Shown here piece after piece: positions 1 to 7,694 of a DNA stretch of 45,593 bases. This stretch comes from Clostridia bacterium. Lineage in GTDB: Bacteria; Bacillota; Clostridia; Christensenellales; Aristaeellaceae. The position numbers and the translations under genes were made by a program. The notes under the pieces were generated by a model. The model saw only the letters and a program-made list of their open reading frames with translations. It made no database searches and was not told where the DNA came from. The stretch lies in the NCBI GenBank assembly GCA_030529995.1, contig JAUMVT010000010.1:1-45593 (forward strand), written 5' to 3'. Position 1 is the stretch's first letter. Each line of letters starts with the position of its first letter.

Positions 1-1
1 C

Positions 2-1591
2 AAGGCAGAGCCTGCCCCGGCGGCGGAAGCGACATTGCCCATTGGCAAGCCTCTGTCCATTCTGGATGAAAACAAAGGCTTTACCGAAACGCTGGCAGGC
101 TTGAATCAGCCCCTGAGCAATGGGGCCAATCTGCTGCATCAGCGGCAGGAAGTTCATCATGAAGCTATGCCGGCACAGCAGCTGACCGGTACGCCGCTGA
201 TGCGCAGCGCGGGGGTGCGGACTTCCGTTCCTCGCCCCAAGAACTATGTGCAGGAGGTTGTGGCCAACCAGATGCGAGCCGCCCGGAACGATCCTCCTGC
301 TGCGCCCCTGCCCAACGGTGTTACCATGCGTGCCGTGGATAACCCTGTGGAGCGTGCCTGCGCCCAGCTTCAGCATGCATGGCAGATGCCGGAGGCTCAG
401 CAGCAGCTGGTGGACTTTGTCCTCTCTCTGCCGGGAATGAGCACACGGATTGTGCCTTCTGTCGCCTCTGCTCAGGGGGAAACGCCCTTGCAGCAGGCTT
501 TGCAGCATCGGTTGGAGGATCTGGAAGCGGAACGCTTGGCGGCGCTAATCCAGCTGGATAAGGCCAAGGAAGATCTGGAAGCCTTCCGCAAAAATGCGGT
601 GGAGGCTGCCGGCGGTGCGGCGGCGCAAAAGCTTCGGGAGCAGGAAGCAAAGCTGGAAGATTGCAAAAAGCAGCAGGTGGAAGTAACGGAGCAGATGAAT
701 GCCCTGTCCGCCCAGCGGGATGCCGTGGAGGCGGAAGTGGAACGTCTGCGGCAGAATGACTATGCTTCCGCCCTGACGGATGCCCTGAACCGGGCACAAA
801 TGGTGATGCCGGTAGCAGGACAGCCCTTGCGGCTGCATACCCGGGTAGGTGAGGAAGCCTCTCTGGATGCCTTGGCTAAGACTTTTGCAAAGGCGTGTGA
901 AGCTGCCGGCATTCACTGCACGTATAATGCAGCAGTGGCCTGTGTGGCGGCTGTTACCGTATGCAGGCACGTAGGACTTGCGTGCAAGACCATGGCGCCT
1001 GTGACAACCTTGGCAGAAAATCTTGCCCATGCCATGGGATGGCATGCGGGCTACGCATTGCAAACATCCGATCACCAGACCCCTGTCGCAGACAAGACCG
1101 GGACAGACGGCGCAACGCCCATGATCCTCCTGACCACTTTGACGGAGTATGCAGCCATCCCAGGTGTTTGCACTTTCACTCTTACGGATGCGGCAAAGAA
1201 CTTCACCGGCAGTGCAGCTTATGCGGCAGATCCCTATCCTGTGATTGCTCTGCCGGAAATGGCCTTTGTGGCGGAGCAGAAGAAGGATGGCACGCCCCTT
1301 TCCCTGCAGGGATTGAAGACTTCCTTTACAGAGGAAGAAATGTCCTCTGTGTACAGCGTGCTGACCCCTGTGCTGCAGAAGGTTCAGCCCCTGTCCGGCA
1401 AGGCAATGAATGAAATGGAGCAGTTTGTACTCCTTTGCGCCAGCACTATGGAAGGCGGCTTGGCGGCGGCCTGCGACTGGGCGATTCAGTGGTGGGTTTT
1501 GCCCAGAGCCATGGGCAATGGGGCGCAAACGGCGGCACTGCGGTCTTTGCTGCTGGAGTATCCTCTCAGCTTGGCAAAGCTGACTTGCTGA
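2..1591 (+). CDS. Hypothetical coiled-coil protein, 5' end outside window
   Basis: The frame is open from the first bases of the window, so the true start lies upstream; about 529 residues are visible, ending in a TGA stop. I do not recognise the family. The first ~130 visible residues are rich in Pro, Ala and Gln and look flexible. Roughly residues 155-255 are a strong coiled coil (Leu/Ala/Glu/Arg/Gln heptads). The last ~270 residues look globular, with several Cys and Trp, and have no signal peptide or membrane segment. It is followed by a clear hairpin terminator, so it is probably the last gene of its transcript. A scaffold or cytoskeleton-like role would fit the coiled coil, but that is only inference. 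Confidence 0.6.
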   Translation, partial: KAEPAPAAEATLPIGKPLSILDENKGFTETLAGLNQPLSNGANLLHQRQEVHHEAMPAQQLTGTPLMRSAGVRTSVPRPKNYVQEVVANQMRAARNDPPAAPLPNGVTMRAVDNPVERACAQLQHAWQMPEAQQQLVDFVLSLPGMSTRIVPSVASAQGETPLQQALQHRLEDLEAERLAALIQLDKAKEDLEAFRKNAVEAAGGAAAQKLREQEAKLEDCKKQQVEVTEQMNALSAQRDAVEAEVERLRQNDYASALTDALNRAQMVMPVAGQPLRLHTRVGEEASLDALAKTFAKACEAAGIHCTYNAAVACVAAVTVCRHVGLACKTMAPVTTLAENLAHAMGWHAGYALQTSDHQTPVADKTGTDGATPMILLTTLTEYAAIPGVCTFTLTDAAKNFTGSAAYAADPYPVIALPEMAFVAEQKKDGTPLSLQGLKTSFTEEEMSSVYSVLTPVLQKVQPLSGKAMNEMEQFVLLCASTMEGGLAAACDWAIQWWVLPRAMGNGAQTAALRSLLLEYPLSLAKLTC

Positions 1592-1650
1592 ACACGATGG
1601 CACGAATCAACAGCCTGCAAGTATAATTGTTGAAAACCTGATCATAAGAA

Positions 1651-1696
1651 GGCGGAGCTTTTCACCACCTCACAGTGGGAGAAAGCTCCGCTTTTT
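1651..1696 (+). terminator. Rho-independent terminator
   Basis: An 11-bp near-perfect stem (GCGGAGCTTTT at 1652-1662 against GAAAGCTCCGC at 1681-1691) is followed by CTTTTT on the plus strand. It ends the coiled-coil gene and lies between converging genes. The minus-strand side has a poorer T tract, so it may only partly stop the uxaBA-kduID transcript. Confidence 0.8.
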
Positions 1697-1716
1697 GCTG
1701 TTACTTTACAGGTGCC

Positions 1717-2511
1717 TCAGGGCTGCTTGCCGATGTAGGCAAGGATGCCGCCGTCCACATACAGGATGTGGCCGTTCACGAAGTTGCTGGCATCGCTGGC
1801 CAGGAAGACAGCCGGTCCAACCAGGTCGCTGGTATCGCCCCAGCGGTTGGCAGGGGTCTTGGCACGGATGAAGCTGTCGAAGGGATGCATGCTGCCATCG
1901 GGCTGCTTCTCACGGAGAGGAGCAGTCTGGGGAGTGGCAATGTAGCCGGGTCCGATGCCGTTGCACTGGATGTTGTACTGGCCGTATTCGGAGCAGATGT
2001 TCCGGGTCAGCATCTTCAGGCCGCCCTTGGCAGCAGCATAGGCGCTGACGGTTTCACGTCCCAGTTCGCTCATCATGGAGCAGATGTTAATGATCTTGCC
2101 ATGGCCCTTCTTGATCATGGAAGGAATGCAGGCCTTGCTCACAATGAAGGGAGCGTTCAGGTCAACGTCGATGACCTTACGGAAATCCGCGGCGCTCATG
2201 TCGCACATGGGAATCCGCTTGATGATGCCGGCGTTGTTCACCAGAATGTCGATGACGCCGACTTCCTCTTCAACCTTGGCAACCAGTGCGTTGACGGCTG
2301 CTTCATCCGTCACGTCGCATACGTAGCCGTGCGCCTTGATGCCCTCGGCTTCATAGGCGGCCAGACCCTTGTTCACCAGATCCTGATTGATGTCGTTGAA
2401 CACGATGGTTGCGCCGGCCTTGGCCATGCCGGTGGCAATGGCGAAGCCAATGCCATAGCTTGCGCCGGTCACCAGTGCTACCTTACCTTCCAAAGAAAAC
2501 ATGTTTTCCAT
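1717..2511 (-). CDS. kduD: SDR oxidoreductase, 2-dehydro-3-deoxy-D-gluconate 5-dehydrogenase (KduD)
   Basis: 264-residue classical short-chain dehydrogenase. It has the nucleotide-binding TGASYGIG motif (residues ~15-22), NNAG near 90, an active-site Ser near 145 and YAAAK near 158, and ends in a typical VNGHILYVDGG strand. KduD-type enzymes reduce 2,5-diketo-3-deoxygluconate (DKII) to 2-keto-3-deoxygluconate with NAD(P)H. Close relatives are often annotated gluconate 5-dehydrogenase; the kduI gene directly upstream (26-nt gap) favours KduD. It has an AAGGAGG ribosome binding site and is the last gene of the uxaB-uxaA-kduI-kduD operon. Cytoplasmic. Confidence 0.88.
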   Translation of the reverse strand: MENMFSLEGKVALVTGASYGIGFAIATGMAKAGATIVFNDINQDLVNKGLAAYEAEGIKAHGYVCDVTDEAAVNALVAKVEEEVGVIDILVNNAGIIKRIPMCDMSAADFRKVIDVDLNAPFIVSKACIPSMIKKGHGKIINICSMMSELGRETVSAYAAAKGGLKMLTRNICSEYGQYNIQCNGIGPGYIATPQTAPLREKQPDGSMHPFDSFIRAKTPANRWGDTSDLVGPAVFLASDASNFVNGHILYVDGGILAYIGKQP

Positions 2512-2537
2512 TTCAGTCGCCTCCTTGAATGTTGAGA

Positions 2538-3368
2538 TTATCGCAGATCCTGCATGGCGACAGGATCCATGTCGTCAAAGTCCTGATTCTCGCCTACCAT
2601 GCCCCAGATGAAGGTATAGGCACGGGTGGCGGAAGCGGAGTGAATGCTCCAGCTGGGGCTGATGACTGCCTGCTCATTCCGCATCACAATGTGACGGGTT
2701 TCCGTAGGCTCACCCATGTAGTGGAACACTACCGCATCCTCTGGCAGATCAAAGTAGAGGTAAACCTCCATGCGGCGGTCATGGGTGTGGCAGGGCATGG
2801 TGTTCCATACGCTGCCGGGCATCAGGGTGGTCATGCCCATTTCCAGCTGGCAGCTTTCCACCTGACCGGGAAGAATGTACTTGCAGATGGTACGATGGTT
2901 GCTTTCTTCCATGGTGCCAAGCTCCACCTTGATGCAGTCCTCCGGGCGAATGTACACGGTGGGATAGGTCATGTGAGCAGGGGCACTGTTGAAGTAGAAC
3001 TTGGCCGGATGGTCAGCATGGGCGCTTTCCATCTTCACTTCCCGGCTGCCCATGCCGATGTACAGGCCGTCCCGGTGACGCAGGGTATACACGGTGCCGT
3101 CCACCGTCACGGTGCCTTCGTCACCGATGTTGATGATGCCGATTTCCCGGCGCTGCAGGAAGTATTCCGCCCGAAGCTCATCGCCTGCGTCCAGGGTCAA
3201 TGCCTTGGTGGCAGGCACAGCACTGCCGGTAATGATGCGGTCAATGTGGCTGTACACCATCTTGACTTCATCGGTTCTGAATAGATCGTCAATCAGGAAT
3301 TCCTTCCGAAGCCGGGTGGTATCGTAGGACTTCATATCCAAAGGACTGCAAGCAGTACGCAGTTCCAT
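2538..3368 (-). CDS. kduI: 5-dehydro-4-deoxy-D-glucuronate isomerase (KduI)
   Basis: 276 residues, the usual length for KduI. The cupin-type metal site is visible as CHTH (near 195) followed by R-x-EVYLYF and a later His; in this family His and Glu residues here bind zinc. The enzyme isomerises 4-deoxy-L-threo-5-hexosulose uronate, formed spontaneously from unsaturated uronate, to the KduD substrate. The gene lies 18 nt after uxaA, with a strong AAAGGAGG site and a clear ATG. It connects to the GH88 hydrolase at 33954, which would release unsaturated uronate. Confidence 0.95.
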   Translation of the reverse strand: MELRTACSPLDMKSYDTTRLRKEFLIDDLFRTDEVKMVYSHIDRIITGSAVPATKALTLDAGDELRAEYFLQRREIGIINIGDEGTVTVDGTVYTLRHRDGLYIGMGSREVKMESAHADHPAKFYFNSAPAHMTYPTVYIRPEDCIKVELGTMEESNHRTICKYILPGQVESCQLEMGMTTLMPGSVWNTMPCHTHDRRMEVYLYFDLPEDAVVFHYMGEPTETRHIVMRNEQAVISPSWSIHSASATRAYTFIWGMVGENQDFDDMDPVAMQDLR

Positions 3369-3386
3369 GACTTTTGCCTCCTTTGC

Positions 3387-4868
3387 TTACAGGGTTACGC
3401 CCGTTTTGAAAATGGCCATGTCGTGGTAGCCGTTGCGTTCACTGCATACTTCACGGCCGCCGGCCGTGGCCAGCACAAAATCCATCAGTGCCTGAGAAAG
3501 CTCCGGCAGGGTCTTTCCGTCCAGCAGCTCTCCCGCATTAAAGTCAATCCAGCCCTTCTTCATGTTGGCCAGGCGGCTGTTGCTGGCAATCTTGACGGTG
3601 GGAACGGGAGAAGCGAAAGGCGTGCCTCGACCGGTGGAGAACAGAACGATCTGCGCACCGGAAGCCGCCAAGGCTGTGGCCGCCACTAGGTCATTGCCGG
3701 GGGCGGAAAGCAGATTCAAGCCCTGTGCCTGCACCTTTTGACCATAGCGGAGCACATCCTTCACCGGAGCAAAGCCACTCTTCTGGGTGCAGCCCAAAGC
3801 CTTGTCCTCCAGGGTGGAGATGCCGCCGGCCTTGTTGCCGGGGGAAGGATTCTCGTAGATCGTCTGATGATGCTCTTCAAAGTAGTGCTTGAAATCATTG
3901 ATCAGGCAGACGGTCTTATCAAACATTTCCTTGGTTTCGCAGCGATCCATCAGGATGGTTTCGGCACCGAACATTTCCGGCACTTCCGTCAGGATGGTGC
4001 TGCCGCCCTGAGCAATCAGCAGATCGGAAAATCCGCCGATGACCGGGTTGGCGGTAATGCCGCTGAAGCCGTCGGAGCCGCCGCACTTCAGGCCGATGAC
4101 CAGCTTGGAAGCGGGGCAGGGGACACGTTTTTCACTGCGCATGTGGTCGGCCAGCTCCTTGAGGAGCTTCATGCCTTCCTCTACTTCATCCTCCACCTGC
4201 TGGCTGATGAGGAATCGCACCCGATCCTGATCGTAATCGCCCATGCGCTTGCGGATTTCTTCCACACCGCTGTTTTCACAGCCAAGGCCGAGCACCAGCA
4301 CGCCGCCCACATTCGGGTGGGTGGCCAGATCAGCAAGCACGTTGCGGGTGTTTTCCTGATCCTCGCTCATTTGAGAGCAGCCGTAGGGATGGGTGAAGGC
4401 AAAGACGCCTTCCACACCGTCTCCTGCAAGGGACTGCGCCTTTCGCTCCAGAGAGCGGGCTACATCGTTCACGCAGCCTACGGTAGGCAGAATCCACAGC
4501 TCATTGCGCACGCCCACCCGGCCATCTTTCCGGGGATAGCCCTGAAAAACGGCAGGAACGGCAGGGGTTACCTGAGGATAGGTGGGATGATATGCATAGC
4601 TCAATTCACCGGACAGCAGGGTGTGCAGGTTGTGCACATGCACATGGCCGCCCTGGGGAATATCGCACTTTGCTTCACCAATGGGGAAGCCGTACTTAAT
4701 GACTTTTTCACCGGCATGAATGGCCTCAAGCGCCACCTTGTGCCCTGCAGGCACATCGTCCTGCAGGGTGAGGGTGATGCCGTCAGCCTCGGCCTTGTCG
4801 CCTTTGCTGAGGGGCATCAGGGCAACAGCCACATTGTCGGTGGGGCTGATTCGCAGCAGTTCACGCAT
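3387..4868 (-). CDS. uxaA: Altronate dehydratase (UxaA)
   Basis: 493 residues, full length for UxaA. The N-terminal ~95 residues are the SAF-like domain. They are followed by the conserved GYPRKDGRVGVRNELWILPT block (residues ~112-131) and the large dehydratase domain with several conserved Cys (GCSQMSEDQ, GLGCENSG, LKCGGSDGFSG). It removes water from D-altronate to give 2-keto-3-deoxygluconate. The gap from uxaB is 4 nt and its GGAGG site lies inside the end of uxaB, so the two are translationally coupled. Confidence 0.96.
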   Translation of the reverse strand: MRELLRISPTDNVAVALMPLSKGDKAEADGITLTLQDDVPAGHKVALEAIHAGEKVIKYGFPIGEAKCDIPQGGHVHVHNLHTLLSGELSYAYHPTYPQVTPAVPAVFQGYPRKDGRVGVRNELWILPTVGCVNDVARSLERKAQSLAGDGVEGVFAFTHPYGCSQMSEDQENTRNVLADLATHPNVGGVLVLGLGCENSGVEEIRKRMGDYDQDRVRFLISQQVEDEVEEGMKLLKELADHMRSEKRVPCPASKLVIGLKCGGSDGFSGITANPVIGGFSDLLIAQGGSTILTEVPEMFGAETILMDRCETKEMFDKTVCLINDFKHYFEEHHQTIYENPSPGNKAGGISTLEDKALGCTQKSGFAPVKDVLRYGQKVQAQGLNLLSAPGNDLVAATALAASGAQIVLFSTGRGTPFASPVPTVKIASNSRLANMKKGWIDFNAGELLDGKTLPELSQALMDFVLATAGGREVCSERNGYHDMAIFKTGVTL

Positions 4869-4872
4869 GTTT

Positions 4873-6342
4873 TCAGCCTCCGAAGCGTTCGGTCATCACC
4901 GTGCGTGCACCACGGGTCAGTACATCCTCCAAAGATGCGGATACGCTGTCTGCCAGTCCGGGCACCTTAGTCAGATCCTGACCGAAGAAGCTTTCGTTGG
5001 ACAGGAACATCTGCACCATTTCCTTGGCAGGCTTATCGGAATTGTTGGCGAAGAACTCCACCACTGCGGCGTCATCCTGCAGGGTGTAGGGCTGACCGTT
5101 CCGCTCGCAGACCAGCTTGCCGTCCACCAGCTTGCCGCCGTGATACAGTGCCATCAGGGTGGCGATGGAGAAGGTCAGGTGCTCAGGCAACTTGCCGAAC
5201 TTTTCCACATAGCCCAGCAGAGAAGGCATGCAGCGAGCACGCCACTTGCTGACGCTGTTCAGGCAGATGGACATGAGGGCATGCTTGATGTAGGGGTTCA
5301 TGAACCGGCCTGTCACTGCTTCAGCAAAGGCCAGCAGGTCTTCCTTGGGCAGGGTCAGGGTAGGAATGACTTCATCATACAGGGTCTTCTGCATGAAGGT
5401 CTTGATCATGGGATCGTTCATGGCATCCAGCACGTAGTCATAGCCGCACAGATAGGCAGCAGGCACGAAGGAGGTGTGAGCGCCGTTCAGGATGCGCACC
5501 TTGCGCTGCTTGTAGGGCTTCTGGTTATCCGTGTAGATCACGGGCAGTCCGCAGTCCGGCAGGGGCAGCTCCTTGGAAATGTCCTTGGCGGATTCAATGA
5601 CCCACAGACCGAAGGGCTCTGCCGTAACAAGGATACGGTCCTCGTAGCCCAGCTTGTTCCAAATGGCCTGATCCTCCCCACGGGGATAGCCGGTCACGAT
5701 ACGGTCTACCAGAGTGGAGGTGAACACGCATGCGTTCTCCAGCCACTGCTCGAACTTTTCACCCAGGTTCCACAGCTTGGCCAGCGCCATCACGCACTTC
5801 TTCAGCATGATGCCATTGTCGTCAATCAGCTCCACGGGCAGGATGATCAGACCCTTGTCTTCAGCATAGTTGAAGTGCTCGGCGCGTTCAAACAGCAGCT
5901 TGGTCAGCTTGCCGGGGTAGGAGTGAGGCGGGCAGTACTCGAACTTGTCCGTTTCATCCAGCACAATGCCGGCCTCCGTGGTGTTGCTGACAATGAAGCG
6001 CAGCGTATCCAGCTTGGCATAGGCCGCATACTTCTCGTAATCAGCATAGGCATCCACAGCGTCAGCCACGGAGGTCACTACACGGTCAAGCTCCACCGGC
6101 TTGCCATCCACCAAACCGCGCAGCAGCACGGTGTAGCGGTAGTCCTGCTCCTTAAAGGCAGGGAACAGGGTGCCCATCTCGATGGGCTTCACCAGCACGA
6201 TATCACCATTGAAGTCAGTCTTCTCGTTGGCGATGTCAATCATGTAGTCAACAAAAGCACGCAGAAAGTTACCCTCACCGAATTGCAGTACACGAACAGG
6301 ACGCACGGGGGCATCCTTCATGGCAGCCGTGAGACGTTCCAT
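4873..6342 (-). CDS. uxaB: Tagaturonate reductase / altronate oxidoreductase (UxaB)
   Basis: 489-residue member of the mannitol dehydrogenase family. The N-terminal Rossmann motif is VLQFGEGNFLRAFVDYMID (~19-37), and the C-terminal domain carries the conserved LNGAHTSFVPAAYLCG stretch (~282-297). It reduces D-tagaturonate to D-altronate with NADH. Fructuronate reductase (UxuB) is the alternative in this family; adjacency to uxaA supports UxaB. First gene of the leftward operon, with an AGGAGGG site and its own promoter and operator just upstream. Confidence 0.94.
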   Translation of the reverse strand: MERLTAAMKDAPVRPVRVLQFGEGNFLRAFVDYMIDIANEKTDFNGDIVLVKPIEMGTLFPAFKEQDYRYTVLLRGLVDGKPVELDRVVTSVADAVDAYADYEKYAAYAKLDTLRFIVSNTTEAGIVLDETDKFEYCPPHSYPGKLTKLLFERAEHFNYAEDKGLIILPVELIDDNGIMLKKCVMALAKLWNLGEKFEQWLENACVFTSTLVDRIVTGYPRGEDQAIWNKLGYEDRILVTAEPFGLWVIESAKDISKELPLPDCGLPVIYTDNQKPYKQRKVRILNGAHTSFVPAAYLCGYDYVLDAMNDPMIKTFMQKTLYDEVIPTLTLPKEDLLAFAEAVTGRFMNPYIKHALMSICLNSVSKWRARCMPSLLGYVEKFGKLPEHLTFSIATLMALYHGGKLVDGKLVCERNGQPYTLQDDAAVVEFFANNSDKPAKEMVQMFLSNESFFGQDLTKVPGLADSVSASLEDVLTRGARTVMTERFGG

Positions 6343-6375
6343 TGCATATCCCTCCTGATAGCTTGTACTTCATAT

Positions 6376-6393
6376 CGTGTAAACATTTACACG
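6376..6393. promoter_or_regulatory. Operator for LacI-family regulator (uxaB side)
   Basis: CGTGTAAACATTTACACG has 8-bp inverted arms around a 2-bp centre. It lies just downstream of the predicted uxaB start point, where a bound repressor would block transcription. The same core (TGTAA...TTACA) recurs at 6571-6586 beside the divergent LacI-type gene. It differs at one position from the CcpA cre consensus, so CcpA is an alternative. Confidence 0.7.
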
Positions 6394-6404
6394 TCTTCTT
6401 GCTT

Positions 6405-6433
6405 ATCTTACTACTTTTCCATACATACGTCAA
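6405..6433 (-). promoter_or_regulatory. Promoter of uxaB-uxaA-kduI-kduD operon
   Basis: On the minus strand TTGACG (6428-6433) and TAAGAT (6405-6410) are separated by 17 bp. The operator at 6376-6393 follows directly. Confidence 0.7.
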
Positions 6434-6526
6434 TCCGTTTCGCAAAAAAAATCCAAGACGTGGCAAAAAGTTTCAACGATCAGGTGGAACAACAGAAATT
6501 TTCACACAGCTCCGGTGAAAAAAACG

Positions 6527-6555
6527 TTGCAATCATCGTGAAAATGACGTATAAT
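6527..6555 (+). promoter_or_regulatory. Promoter of LacI-type regulator (and possibly uxaC)
   Basis: TTGCAA (6527-6532) and a perfect TATAAT (6550-6555) are separated by 17 bp, about 50 bp before the regulator start codon. Confidence 0.78.
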
Positions 6556-6570
6556 GAACGTGGAAATTCC

Positions 6571-6586
6571 ATGTAAGTCTTTACAT
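6571..6586. promoter_or_regulatory. Operator for LacI-family regulator (autoregulatory side)
   Basis: ATGTAAGTCTTTACAT has 6-bp inverted arms and lies just downstream of the predicted start point of the regulator gene, which suggests autorepression. It shares its half-site with the palindrome at 6376-6393. Confidence 0.65.
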
Positions 6587-6605
6587 TTATGCGAAAGGAT
6601 GCGCC

Positions 6606-7613
6606 ATGAACATTTATGATATTTCCCGGCGTGCTGGCGTTTCCATTGCCACCGTATCCCGGGTACTGAATAACAGCACCCATGTGAGCCAGAAGACCAA
6701 GGACAAGGTTATGGCGGTTATTAACGAAAGCGGCTACGTGCCCAACGCCTTTGCCCGGGGTCTTGGCCTGAACACCATGAAGACCATCGGCCTTCTGTGC
6801 CCAAACGCTGCCGATTCTTATTTGGCACAGGCATTGGGTTTTCTGGAGCAGGAGTTCCGGAGTCACCAGTATAACTGTGTCCTGTCCTGCACGGGAAAAG
6901 AGCTGGCTGCCCGGGAGGATGGAGTGTCCCAGCTGATGAATCGGCATGTGGACGGTCTTGTGCTCATGGGTTCCAGCTTTATTGAAGAAAACGATGGGGA
7001 TAACGAGTACATCCGTCAGGCTGCCAAGGTGATGCCGGTAGTGATTTTGAACGGATCCTTCCTGTATGACAATGTTTACTGCGTGCTGTGCGATGACCGG
7101 CGTGCCACCAAGGAGGCTTGCCGCTTCCTGATTGAGTCGGGATGCAAAAATGTGCTGTACCTGCACCACAGCCGCAACTATTCTGGGCAGAAGAAGCTGC
7201 AGGGATATTGCGAAGGGCTGGAAAGCTGCGGCCTGCCTGTGCGGAAGGAACTGATTCACCTCTTCAGCGAGGACAAAATGAGCGTGCCTCATGTGCGGGA
7301 CTATCTTGTGCACCTGCATGAAGAGGGACTTCAGTTTGACGCTGTGCTCTCCTCCGAGGATATTTTGGCGGTGGGCGCTGCCAAGTATGCCCGGGTGGTG
7401 CACCAGAGCATTCCCAAGCAGCTGAGCATCATCGGCTACAACAATTCGAATTTCTGCCTGTGCTGCGAGCCGGAGCTAACCAGCGTGGACAATCGGCTGA
7501 ACGCTCTGTGCAGCCACTGCGTCACCACCATGCTGGGGGTGCTGGAAGGACGGGAAATGCCCCAGCGTACGGTTTTCACGGCGGAGATGGTTCGCCGGGG
7601 AAGCACTTTGTGA
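6606..7613 (+). CDS. LacI-family transcriptional regulator of the uronate genes
   Basis: 335 residues. The N-terminal LacI helix-turn-helix (IYDISRRAGVSIATVSRVLN, residues 3-22) and hinge helix near 45-55 are intact. They are followed by a periplasmic-binding-protein-like effector domain from ~60 to the end. It is divergent from uxaB and upstream of uxaC, so it most likely senses a uronate or pathway intermediate (inference). ATG start with an AAAGGA site. Two matching palindromes flank the divergent promoters. Confidence 0.9.
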   Translation: MNIYDISRRAGVSIATVSRVLNNSTHVSQKTKDKVMAVINESGYVPNAFARGLGLNTMKTIGLLCPNAADSYLAQALGFLEQEFRSHQYNCVLSCTGKELAAREDGVSQLMNRHVDGLVLMGSSFIEENDGDNEYIRQAAKVMPVVILNGSFLYDNVYCVLCDDRRATKEACRFLIESGCKNVLYLHHSRNYSGQKKLQGYCEGLESCGLPVRKELIHLFSEDKMSVPHVRDYLVHLHEEGLQFDAVLSSEDILAVGAAKYARVVHQSIPKQLSIIGYNNSNFCLCCEPELTSVDNRLNALCSHCVTTMLGVLEGREMPQRTVFTAEMVRRGSTL

Positions 7614-7634
7614 CCTCACACCTGCCAAAAGGTG

Positions 7635-7666
7635 TTGGATCAATGACCGCATGCCGGTCATATAAA
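7635..7666 (+). promoter_or_regulatory. Possible regulated promoter of uxaC with palindromic spacer
   Basis: TTGGAT (7635-7640) and TATAAA (7661-7666) are separated by 20 bp, and almost the whole spacer is the inverted repeat ATGACCG/CGGTCAT (7643-7649 and 7655-7661). A long palindromic spacer is typical of MerR-type activation, but no MerR gene is in the window. The repeat could instead be a hairpin in a transcript from the lacI promoter. Confidence 0.35.
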
Positions 7667-7694
7667 GCAAATGATGATAAAAGGAGTAAGAACG

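Noticed and set aside
1675-2535. Long plus-strand open frame opposite kduD
   Set aside because: It is antisense to a gene with complete SDR motifs and a good ribosome site, has no such site itself, and its protein looks random.
7671-7694. Earlier start for uxaC
   Set aside because: The ATG at 7671 lies before the AAGGAG site that positions translation at 7695, and the family starts at the later Met.
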